A stretch of DNA of 64,000 bases from Lepidostoma basale (taxonomy: Eukaryota; Arthropoda; Insecta; Trichoptera; Lepidostomatidae), in contig JAHDVF020001557.1 in NCBI GenBank assembly GCA_022606425.2, forward strand, positions 92,091 to 156,090, read 5' to 3'. Below the pieces are notes generated by a model. It did no database searches. It was not told the origin of the DNA and saw nothing but the letters and a program-made list of their open reading frames with translations. Shown here piece after piece: positions 55,171 to 64,000 of this stretch. Positions within the stretch are counted from its first letter, which is position 1. Every line of letters starts with the position of its first letter. The position numbers and the translations under genes were made by a program.

Positions 55171-55485
55171 AGTTTCGCTTGTACCCAAGCTTCAACAAGG
55201 CAATATGAACCTTGGGTACAAGTGAAACTATAATAGTTTCAATTTTACTTTTGTCAAATAGTTTTACTTGTACTCAAGCTTCATCAAGAGAATATGATAC
55301 TTGGGTACAAGTGGAACTAGTTTCAATTTAATTTTTCCCATTAGAGTCGCTTGTACCCAAGCTTCATCAAGGCAATATGAGACTTGGGTACAAATGAAAC
55401 TAGTTACAACAAAAATTTGGGAATTAGTTTCGCTTGTACCCAAGCTTCATCAAGGCGATATGAAACTTGGGTACAAGTGAAACTA
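55171..55485. repeat. Tandem array of four 60-nt palindromes
   Basis: Units at 55171-55230, 55260-55319, 55343-55402 and 55426-55485 (periods 89, 83, 83). Each is agtttcgcttgtacccaag, a loop around cttcatcaaggcaatatga, then cttgggtacaagtgaaact. Arms pair over about 19 bp, and most differences leave the pairing intact. Short AT-rich spacers separate units. No link to other repeats in the window. Confidence 0.92.
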
Positions 55486-55754
55486 GTTTGTATTTAACTT
55501 TATTTTATTTTAAGTATTTATTTGTTTAAAATATCTAACCACATAGATGTCCTGCATTTGAACATTTTAATAATAATTATTTGAATTCAAAAAGCATTTC
55601 ATGGCCTTTTTATAATAATTATTATCTTAACTATTACCGGTTTCCCAAGCTAGCTACCGCTGACATTTTATTAAATTAACGTTGGACATTTTATATTGGA
55701 TGTTGATTTAATTGATAAAAACATATTTTTTCGATGAAAACAAAAAAAATTATG

Positions 55755-56055
55755 AAAACAATCCGCGCTATAGCTGGCAAAACCCTACGTGATCGAATTA
55801 GGAATACAGCAATCCGAGAAATCTGCGAGGTCGAAGATGTGGTCAGATGAGGACATCAAAGATGGCGATACTGGCATCAACATGTAGAATGAATGTGCTC
55901 AAATAGGACACCATACATAGCTCTCCATGGAACGCCAAACGGACAACCCCGACCAGGAAGACCCCCGAAACGGTGGAGAGAAAGCTGGAGTTTGCGTCTC
56001 AAGAGGACCCGCCTGAAATAACAGACTCCTGAGTCTATCAAAAATTAAGAAGTAA
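55755..56055 (+). mobile_element. LINE 3' end (TLRDRVRN family)
   Basis: gctggcaaaaccctacgtga, gaaatctgcgaggtcgaaga, gacccccgaaacggtggaga, cagactcctgagtct. Close to the 44795-46172 element. Confidence 0.75.
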
Positions 56056-56134
56056 AAGAAGATATTTTTAGAATATTCATTATATTATATTATAAAAATG
56101 ATTGAAGACATTAAACAGAAGTGATATTTTCAAA

Positions 56135-56490
56135 TACTGTTATTAGGATGGAATGTAGAGAGAAAGAAAGTATTATGAACAAAATTATGAAAGGACCACT
56201 GCGTTGGTTTGGTCACATGGAACGCATGGATGAAGAAAGAATGTTTGGAAAAATATACGTCAACGATGTGAATGGAATACAGATTCGAGGAAGACTAAGA
56301 ATGACCAAATCAATCAAATTTTAATGGTTGACCATGTTAAAAATCGGAAAAATCGACGTGCGTATATGACTCGCTGTATGAATGTGGAGGAATCTAGAGA
56401 GGTGTGTCAGGATGGCATAGTGTGGCGTTTAATTCTCTCTGTGTACCCTTTTGAGGAAACGACGTGTTGGTTTGTTGATATTGTTTATAA
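56135..56490 (+). mobile_element. RTE-like 3' end, (TTG) tail subtype
   Basis: IMNKIMKGPLRWFGHMERMD, RRAYMTRCMNVEESREVCQD; ends gacgtgttggtttgttgata. Confidence 0.75.
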
Positions 56491-56559
56491 TCTATTGAAT
56501 ATTTTATTTTTCATTTCATTTCATTTTTTAAATAAAAATCACAAACATTACAGACATAT

Positions 56560-57060
56560 AATTCCAGTACACTGGAAAACCAAAATCATCCTGTATAAAA
56601 CAATCATCCGAACAGTAGTGACCTATGGATGTGAGGCGTGGACAATGACAGCGAAATCCGCAGAGCGACTGGATACTTTTGAGAGAAGGGTGCTGCGCAG
56701 AATTCTGGGATATGTGAATGGCGGTAAAGGCTGGAGAGTGCGGCATAATGACGAGCTGTACTATATTTACAAAGCTCCCAGTCTCTCCACACAGGTCAGA
56801 CTGAATAGACTGAGATGGGCCGATCACGTGCAGAGGATGCCGTCTTCGCAAACCCCAAAAAGATTTCTGGAGTAGCACCCAGGTGGTAGAAGACCAATTG
56901 GACGACCAAGGCTGCGATGGGAGGATGATTTTGGGAGAGATGAGGCGAAATTGTTACGAGTGTCAGATTGGAGGGTCGAAGCGGAGGACAAGAGGAGTTG
57001 GAGGCGAAGAATACTGGATGCTAAGGCTCGATATGGGCTGTAGGGACATCGAAGAAGAAT
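56560..57060 (+). mobile_element. Truncated copy of the 51.2-kb RTE family
   Basis: Matches the last 500 bp of that element: VTYGCEAWTMTAKSAERLDT, LRRILGYVNGGKGWRV, then a stop (FLE*) and shifted QLDDQGCDG. Ends cgaagaagaat. Confidence 0.82.
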
Positions 57061-57229
57061 CCATTCCACTTACGTGTACGTTGTATTTGATTGAACGTTT
57101 CGTCTGAGAGAAGAAGAAGTTACTCAATATTGGATTTTTTCTCTTCTTATTGTTCTTCTCAAATTTCCAATCATTGGAAATTTGACGAACTATCCATTTG
57201 GGTGTTAATTTTTTTCAACTGATTCGTGG

Positions 57230-57692
57230 TCGAATACAACTCGGATATTTTGAATGACTTGACTTTGTTTGTCCCTGACAATTATCTGCGACAAAGGCAA
57301 GATAAATTATTTCACCTGCCACTGTCTAGAACCAATTAACCTAAGGTTATGCCCGTGGACCGGGCAATAATCCTTCTAAACCGCATCTCTTCAGATGTGG
57401 ACATCTTCCACGATAGTGAGGCTACCCTCAGAAAACATCTATCTCTTATATAATGTATAAAATTGATATTTGCTTCTCTTGTTCTTCTTATTGTTTCTTA
57501 TTACTTAATTGGTCTTAATTTTTTTATTATCATGTTTTTGTGTTTATGTCAATTGTTTATATTGTAATTTTTAAATTTCACAGTTGTATATTCTGTTTAA
57601 AATTGTTTTTTTGTTTTTGTATTCTATGGTCATGAGCGCTTTGGTTATATACTGTAATATTTACGATTTAAAATAAATAAATAAATAAATTG
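57230..57692 (+). mobile_element. LINE 3' end (VPDNYLRQ family), (AAAT)n tail
   Basis: tttgtccctgacaattatct, atgcccgtggaccgggcaat, ends with aaataaataaataaat. Mirror of 1862-2385. Confidence 0.76.
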
Positions 57693-57702
57693 AAATAAAG
57701 GT

Positions 57703-57901
57703 AATATGTTTGATATGTTTTTGGGTAACACCGTGTGATAACTCCTTCTCGACCGACGTTTCGGAGATCGTTGCAGTCTCCATCTTCAGGGTAATGATCT
57801 CCATCTTCATTACCCTGAAGATGGAGACTGCAACGATCTCCGAAACGTCGGTCGAGAAGGAGTTATCACACGGTGTTACCCAAAAACATATCAAACATAT
57901 T
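57703..57901. repeat. Near-perfect palindrome, 95-bp arms, 9-nt loop
   Basis: Left arm 57703-57797 and right arm 57807-57901 are essentially exact complements (ggtaacaccgtgtgataact, cgaccgacgtttcggagatc). Each arm contains the core ctgaagatgg...ccgaaacg on one strand. A degraded single-arm relative is at about 13300-13330. Confidence 0.92.
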
Positions 57902-58361
57902 GCTGCCAACCGTGAAAATCTACGCAATTATTTGAAATAAAGGTAATTTCGCAGCAAACATCACTTGTATTTCCAGCTTCTATTGTGTCCTTTGAATGCG
58001 ATTGATTGCGCTATTCATTAAAGTATAAGAAGTTTCGATTATCATCTGTCACTTTCGGGATTCCTCCGCCTAATCTCTGATGTCGGCGTCTTCAGTGCCG
58101 ATCCAAGATGGCGGCCGGCGTGTATTATTTGTCCTTTGTAACTCGAGATTAGCGGCCTGACAGCCCTTGTGCCGGTGTGGCGAGCTGTCAAAATGTCGGG
58201 ACAGAGTGGCGCAGGGCCGGTCAATTTAACAAAAAAAGATTTTACAATTAATTTAACCTTTTCCTTACGGTGCTAAAATAAAAACGCGTGTTCCTGTGTT
58301 GGGTACCTAATCAAAATTAGCGATTTTTAATCGGAAAAATAAGAACATTCATAGCTTCTTC

Positions 58362-58745
58362 TTCTTCTTAAAGTGCCCTGTCAGGTCCCCCCGACGTTGG
58401 CGATCACTCTGCTAAATAATTTCCTATCCTGCGCTGTCCGAAATAGCTCCTCCACAGTTCCGATTCCCCTCCATTCCCTCACATTGCGCAGCCAAGAGAT
58501 CTGCCTTCTCCCTGCCCCCCTGCGGCACTCTATTTTTCCCTTCAAAATTAGATGCAGCAGGCGATATTTTTCTCCTCGTAGAACTTGACCCAGATATGAA
58601 ATTTTGCGGACCAATATCAGCAGGTCTCTATTTACTCCTGCACGATTCAGGACTTCTGTGTTCGTCACTCTGTCTGTCCATGGAATTCTGAACATTCTTC
58701 GGTGAAGCCACATTTCAAATGGCTCTAATCGGTTCATTGTATTTA
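58362..58745 (-). mobile_element. LINE 3' fragment (RMFRIPWTD family)
   Basis: 118 open codons: NRLEPFEMWLHRRMFRIPWT, RKISYLGQVLRGEKYRLLHL, RRGAGRRQISWLRNVREWRG; (GAA)n at its 3' end (58353-58364). Confidence 0.78.
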
Positions 58746-58879
58746 ATTTTTATGTCCATAGCTAATTCCCATTCATAGCTTATCCTCATTCATAGCTAAT
58801 CCCCTTAATTGAAGTCAAAAATTATAATAATTGAGATTTACTTGCTGAAAACATTAAAAAAAAACTATCTGGCAATGCT

Positions 58880-59035
58880 CACGGGACGGCCATAGGTCCA
58901 CTCTGGTTGCAAGCCCGAGACTTACTGCCGGCGGCAATGAGAACATTGAGCTCCTCGCGCTTCCACAGTGAAGTATGCAAAAGTGAGATGCGAATATAGT
59001 GTCGCGCACTCGCACACACAGTGTTTATACGCGAA
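58880..59035 (-). promoter_or_regulatory. Candidate minus-strand promoter region
   Basis: GC-richer, non-repeat stretch with tataaa on the minus strand (59029-59024) and a possible donor gtaagt at 58930-58925 about 100 bp downstream. It lies upstream of the semaphorin exons on the same strand, but no coding link is visible. Confidence 0.2.
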
Positions 59036-59284
59036 TTTGTTTCCGATGTTCACAAAATACCTCCGATGTACCCGATAAATTCTAATTATTATTAATATTA
59101 TTTTTTAAATCAATGCGTAAATAAACTTGTATTAATTATACTTATAGAGACATTGATGGTTATTAGAAGCAACGTGTAGAAGATACCCATCATAGGGAAG
59201 AGAGGGTCAACATCATACTCCTTTATTAATATTTTCTATCCTATAATTACTCCTACTTATATACTTTACTTCGCCATTTTCATT

Positions 59285-59765
59285 GAGTTCTTATAACACC
59301 ATCATCAAGCCAGTAGTGACAAATGGTTCTGATTCGTGGACAATGACTCTAAAAGAGCAACAAATAATCTACTGGTTTGAGAATAGAATACTTAGAATGA
59401 TCCTGGGACCCAGACCCGGTGTTGCAGCGTGAACTTAGAGGCATAGGACCAACCAAGAGGTCCGTACGATGACCCAGCAGCCCTTTATTAGCACCGTGAG
59501 AGCCGGTCACCTAGCATAGATTGGGCACGTATGCCGAGCCAAAGAGACCAGAGAAATCAAGACCCTGCACGCGTCTAGACCGACTGGAGTAAAACCTCTA
59601 GGATGGCCTAGACAGCGCCTAATGGACAATGTTCTGGCTGATTTGGCTAGGTTGGACAAATCGGACTGCTGGAAGCAAAAAACGCAGGATCGAGGAGCTT
59701 GGCGAAAAATCATCAAGGAGGCTAAAACTTTTCAAGAGTTGTATGGCCATTGGAAGTAAGTAGGT
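59285..59765 (+). mobile_element. Degraded LINE 3' end
   Basis: ttctgattcgtggacaatga, cctaggatggcctagacagc-like stretch (RPTGVKPLGWPRQRLMDNVL reading), aggctaaaacttttcaagag. Confidence 0.6.
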
Positions 59766-59879
59766 AAGTATTTTCATTGGGTACGTAAGAAACGATTTTG
59801 TATCATTGTATTGATTGGAATTGTTTACTGAAAAGGAATAAAAACTATACGAAGCAAATATGATATTTCTAGGTAGAAG

Positions 59880-60010
59880 TCAATAATAATAATAATAATA
59901 ATTTAAAAACCTACATTATTCAGTTTAATTTCATTTGATTTCTAGTTTGGACCGGTTTCAGCAGCTCGCTGCCATCTTCTGTTAGCTACATCAAAGTTTC
60001 TTAGGTTTAT
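59880..60010. repeat. FB2-type core remnant
   Basis: (AAT)n followed by accggtttcagcagctcgct gccatcttct; one arm only. Confidence 0.55.
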
Positions 60011-60179
60011 ATTAGAATGGTGTTAGTTAATTAATAAAATAGCGTTAATCATATTTAAAAAAAATCGTTTACAAAAAAAAATATTATGTATAACACTAAT
60101 GAATTATATAGAGTTGCAAAACAAATTGCAGATTTTTGATTAAAAATTATACGACTAATTTTAACCCCCATTAGCATTC

Positions 60180-60370
60180 TAACTAACTAACTAACTAACC
60201 ATCATGCCGTCTCTCCAAAAGGGTAGGCAGAAAGGATGGACTGTCACACTTTAACCTATGCGGCACTCCATCCTTCTCTTTTCGCCCCGCGGGAGACGCG
60301 GTGTGATGGGTTGCAAACCTCATCGCCACCAATAGGCATCTCCGACGCACACTTCGATCGTCCAACAAAA
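60180..60370 (-). mobile_element. SINE-like element with RTE-type tail
   Basis: (CTAA)n tail, gccgtctctccaaaagggta, head ccaccaataggcatctccga and the longer-variant extension (gcacacttcgatcgtccaac). Confidence 0.72.
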
Positions 60371-60419
60371 TAAATCTAAAACAAAACATAAAATACAATG
60401 ATATAAAATAAAATAACAA

Positions 60420-60870
60420 AATAAAAATATTTTAACACATAATGTTCATTTTAACACATAATGTTCGTCTTTTATATTAGTGAAGGTACGTTCAGGGGAC
60501 AAATACTCTTGACTTTAGAAAGTATGTTGTCTTCCTAATGTCTAACCATCTCTAATGCGTTCCTGGTACTTTGTTGTATTTTTAAAATATTTTACCTGTA
60601 CTCAATAGATGCCTTAAACATTTTCCTGTTTGTAATGTCTTTTGAGTTAATAAACTGATTTGATTTGATTTGATTTGATTTGATTTGATTTTAGATGGTG
60701 CACTTGTTGACATGGACGATCCGGACTGTGTTTATTTCATTTATGTTACACACATCCATTTTATTTAATAAGCAGTAATTAGGCACTAAAAGCAATTTCA
60801 CACTTACAAGAACTTTCAAATAATATTGAAGAAATTATTCAAATTGTCATTGGAACAGTTTTATATTGCT
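60420..60870. repeat. Interior of the Penelope-like remnant plus a (TTTGA)n LINE end
   Basis: 60480-60690 is a plus-strand 3' end with gtcttttgagttaataaact (tgattt)n. 60700-60870 (tgttgacatggacgatccgg, gaagaaattattcaaattgt) matches 47205-47415. Confidence 0.65.
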
Positions 60871-60984
60871 GATTTACCAGAGGACGACAGTGAGGTGCCA
60901 AAACCGGTCTAAACCATAAACCAAGAGAAATCGAACTTAATATACTTGTATATAATATTATAAATAAAAGATTCATCATCATCA

Positions 60985-61175
60985 CAACGACCGAGGAAAA
61001 CGTGGCACGATCAAATAAATCATATACAGAATGTCGGCCACGAGAGGATTCAGATAAATCGACGTGCGTGCATGACACGATGTACGAATCTAGAGGAACC
61101 GAGAGAAATGTGTCAGGAAAGAACAGTGTGGCGGACTTTTAATTTTGCCTACTCCTTCGAGAGACGGCGTGATGA
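60985..61175 (+). mobile_element. RTE-like 3' end
   Basis: acgaccgaggaaaacgtggc, gacacgatgtacgaatctag, gagacggcgtgatgatttgt. Confidence 0.68.
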
Positions 61176-61184
61176 TTTGTTAGT

Positions 61185-61402
61185 TAATTAATACGAATGA
61201 AAACGTCGGTTTTCTAGAGGTTTTATTATATTATTTGAAATGACATGTTTAGCCCTTCTAAGGCATTATCAAATGTCATAATGCCTTAGAAGGGCGAAAC
61301 ATGTCATTCCCAAAAAATATTATAAAATTTTTAGAAAGCTGACGTTTTCATTCGTATTAATTATTTAATATGGAGTTTTACATCATTGTTCAAGAAACAA
61401 TA
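61185..61402. repeat. FB1 fold-back, cleanest copy
   Basis: Arms 61185-61270 and 61280-61364 (aatacgaatgaaaacgtcgg, tttctagaggttttattata) are largely complementary, with the core ataatgccttagaagggcga aacatg. An extra single-sided end runs to ttcaagaaacaata. Confidence 0.85.
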
Positions 61403-61794
61403 AGTTAGTTAGTTACGTGCATTATGTATATAACTTAAATTAGTCCCCGTAATGATTTAGGGTTGTAATTTTTTGTTCGTGTCCAAATCCGCAAACATTT
61501 GTAAATGCTAAATGTCCGATCCAGGCCTGGATTCGCGGGGCTTCCCTGCCTAAGACAGTGCTGCCATAGATGAAAAATGGAAATTCCCAAAAATCATTTA
61601 TCATTCGAGGGACATTTACGCAAATATTTCAGGATGGAAATATTCTATGAAATAGCACATTGTTCCTTTTATATGGTATACAATTCGAATTGTACTTATA
61701 CATATGTGGGAAAACATAGTTTAATACACAATAGTTGCTGCTTAAAAAATGTTGATTGGATATTCATCAATAGAGAAATATTATGTCTGAACCA

Positions 61795-62215
61795 ACGCAG
61801 CGATCCTTTCATAATTGTGTTCATAATACCTTCTTCGGCTCTACATTCCTTTCTTATATCAGCATTTGAGATTCTGTCGTATATCGTTCTACCACACATA
61901 CGTCTTAGGGACCTCATCTCTACCGAGGTTCGGAGATATGGTTCGGACATATGGAGCGCATGGATGGAGAATAAATGGTTAAGAAAGTATACGTTAATGA
62001 TGTAAATGGAGTACGGAGTCGATGCAGACCGAGGAAAACAAATCAAAATTAATCCAATTTTAAAGGTGGTTCTTGTTAGAAGTTCGAAGAATCGACGTGT
62101 GTGTATGACACTCTGTATGAATATGGAGGAATCTAGAGAGGTGTGCCAGGATAGAGTAGTGTGGCGGTCCATTCTCTCTGCCTACCCCTACGGGGGAACG
62201 GTGTGATGGTTTGTT
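61795..62215. mobile_element. RTE-like copies in opposite orientation
   Basis: 61795-61930 minus (gcagcgatcctttcataatt) and 61925-62215 plus (gttcggacatatggagcgca to gtgatggtttgttgttgt). A (TTG)-tailed copy with a 5' inversion would produce this arrangement. Confidence 0.65.
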
Positions 62216-62317
62216 GTTGTAGAGAAACAAACTAAATAATAAAGTAAACGTAACTTACTTAGATGACGCTAGTGTAGAGTGAACTAAAAATGTAAAGATA
62301 GGCGCAGCATCCTAGCA

Positions 62318-62385
62318 TATATACAACTTCCAAAAATTTGTCAGCCGTGGTGGTCGTAAGAAGGGTGGAATGGGTTTAAATATTG
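62318..62385. mobile_element. Family T fragment
   Basis: Contains the short match atatacaacttccaaaaatt followed by gtggtcgtaagaagggtgga. Only the centre of the element survives. Confidence 0.55.
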
Positions 62386-62819
62386 TCCATCAATACGGAT
62401 TCCTTTAGTTTCCCAGTTTAGATTTTTGAAAATGTAATCGAGGGCTAACGTGAAAAGTTTTGAGAATATTGTGTCTTCCTGTCGGACCAATCCTCTTTGA
62501 GATTTACCTGAATAGTTGCATTTTTATATGTATTTTTGATTAGGGCTGTATATATTGAATCTATACCCGCTTGGTCCATCGCCGCCATTATAGCCCATGT
62601 TTAGATGGAGTTGAAAGTCTTACATCTTTCTCATATCAAATAATATTTTTTAATTTTTTGAAAATTATATTTTACCATTAATTAAGCCGTTCGCATAAAC
62701 CTGGAGTAATCTAGATGTGGTTTTACTCAAGCAAAAAAACTATCACGAACTTAAATTACGTTGTAACTTAAGCAGACCCCAGGAGACAATTGTCCGCAAG
62801 ATACAGGGTCGGACTTGGA

Positions 62820-63050
62820 TTAATATAATATAAATAATGAAAATAAAAATAAATTATTAAGAATTTTTCTATGTTTATTTTTAGTGTAAAATCTACTTAT
62901 TAGTAGATTAAGTATATAATAAGTAGATTTTACACTAAAAATAAACATAGAAAAATTCTTAATAAAAAAAAATTATTTTCATTATTAACAATGAACTTCT
63001 ACCAAGAAATTTCAATCAACAACATCAATAATTAATATAATATGATTCAG
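62820..63050. repeat. FB2 fold-back, arms only
   Basis: Perfect arms of about 45 bp (tttctatgtttatttttagt) around a short centre tagtagattaagtatata. The hammerhead-like core is absent, unlike 41255-41510. Confidence 0.82.
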
Positions 63051-63099
63051 ATTTAATTGGTATTATATTATACATATTTTTTTTTAAATCATTTTAAGA

Positions 63100-63330
63100 T
63101 TATTTTTGTATAGATTCATGTTTACCACCCCTGATCTGTATGGATATAAAGAACACAGTTTGCAATAGTGTAACCAGTATATCGATGCCAGCGAGCTTGG
63201 CGAAACCGGGGGCTGGCTAAAAAACAATACGTGGAAGTAGTTAAAAAAATATCGTTTTATATAATTATTATTTAAAATTAACTTATATCAAAAAATTTCA
63301 ATAAAATCATTTGATTATCTCAATTGGTAT
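63100..63330. repeat. Repeat with hammerhead-like core (inverted relative of 35260)
   Basis: accacccctgatctgtatgg, atcgatgccagcgagcttgg cgaaaccggg, ending caaaaaatttcaataaaatc. Confidence 0.65.
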
Positions 63331-63429
63331 TGATAAATTTTCACAAATTTAACTATTATCTTGATACCGAAGCACTGAGCAATTTTGTAAAATAGATTGA
63401 GGTAGCATTAAATTTTTAAAGAATTTTTT

Positions 63430-64000
63430 TAACCAACACGCCATTTCTCCGGAGGGGTACGCAGAGATGGTGGACCTCCACACCGCTCTATCCTGACATA
63501 CCTCTCGAACTGTTTCTGTATTCATACATCGAAACATTAGTTAGGGGGGAAATAGGTTTAGACGACAATTTTTTTTTTATTGTTTCATGAACAATTATGT
63601 AAAACTCCATATTAAATAATTAATACGAATGAAAACGCCAGTTTTCTAGAAGTTTTATTATATTTTATGGGAATGACATATTTCGCCCTTCTAAGGCATA
63701 AATGATTCAAGAGAGACATTTGATAATGCCTTAGAATTCCCATAAAATATAATAAAATTTCTAGAAAACTGACGTTTTCATTTGCATTAATGACTAAACG
63801 TATACTTTCTTAACCATTCTTTCTCCATCCATGCGTTCCATATGTCCGAACCAACGCAGCGATCCTTTCATAATTTTGTTCATTATACCTTCTTCCGCTC
63901 TACATTCCTTTCTTATATCAGCATTTGAGATTCTGTCGTAATGATGTAAATGAGGTACGAAGTCGAGGCAGACCGAGGAAAACATGGCATGACCAAATTA
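63430..64000. mobile_element. RTE-like fragments around an FB1 copy
   Basis: 63430-63545 minus RTE tail (caacacgccatttctccgga), 63575-63792 FB1 (cagttttctagaagttttat and complement), 63795-63940 minus RTE (SNADIRKECRAEEGIMNKIM, KGSLRWFGHMERMDGERM), 63940-64000 plus RTE (agaccgaggaaaacatggca), continuing past the window end. The last two are again head-to-head. Confidence 0.7.

Noticed and set aside
55171..55485. CRISPR-like repeat array
   Set aside because: Only four palindromic units with AT-rich, related spacers in a eukaryotic intergenic setting. There are no cas genes.
57710..57927. Two similar 76-88-codon frames on opposite strands
   Set aside because: Both arise from the 95-bp-arm palindrome, which reads almost the same on both strands. 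Not a protein.

Overview
This is a stretch of animal nuclear DNA, most likely insect. It is AT-rich, contains exons bounded by GT-AG splice sites, and is packed with retrotransposons, SINEs, fold-back repeats and a mariner. There are no bacterial operons, ribosome binding sites or CRISPR arrays. The insect order cannot be fixed from the sequence alone.

The only host gene I can support runs on the minus strand. Six exons (52794-52898, 32004-32235, 14608-14829, 12422-12680, 4789-4931, 1524-1794, in transcript order) encode about 410 consecutive residues of a class 2 semaphorin (Sema-2a/2b type). They cover the middle and end of the sema domain and the PSI domain. Reading phase is continuous across all five junctions. 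The N-terminal exons lie beyond base 64000, or were not recognised between 52.9 and 64 kb. The immunoglobulin-like C-terminal exons lie to the left of base 1.

Nearly everything else is repeat DNA filling the introns (20.6, 17.2, 1.9, 7.5 and 3.0 kb) and the upstream flank. Main families: (1) RTE-like non-LTR elements, mostly 3' fragments ending in (TTAG)n or (TTG)n tails. (2) Other RT-bearing LINE families, recognisable by C-terminal regions with arginine-rich GRPR-type motifs or an RDLG/FAVAGPSAW-type tail. (3) A GC-rich R1-clade LINE at 22495-26417 with an intact 1043-residue ORF2 and a 13-bp target duplication, nested in a tRNA-like SINE. (4) A mariner at 19482-20806 with perfect 31-bp inverted repeats but frameshifted transposase, nested in an older inverted-repeat element. 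(5) A Penelope-like element remnant at 46181-47815. (6) Many fold-back repeats, several carrying a CUGAAGA-stem-CGAAAC core like that of hammerhead ribozymes. (7) A 168-bp SINE-like element that borrows the RTE 3' tail.

Nested insertions give a relative chronology: inverted-repeat elements and SINEs are old hosts, while the R1 LINE, the mariner, the RTE copy at 51.16-52.76 kb and the short SINE-like copies came later. The most unusual structures are the shared hammerhead-like core across fold-back families, a tandem array of four near-identical 60-nt palindromes at 55171-55485, a 95-bp-arm palindrome at 57703-57901, and an RTE copy inserted about 30 bp from a semaphorin splice donor.
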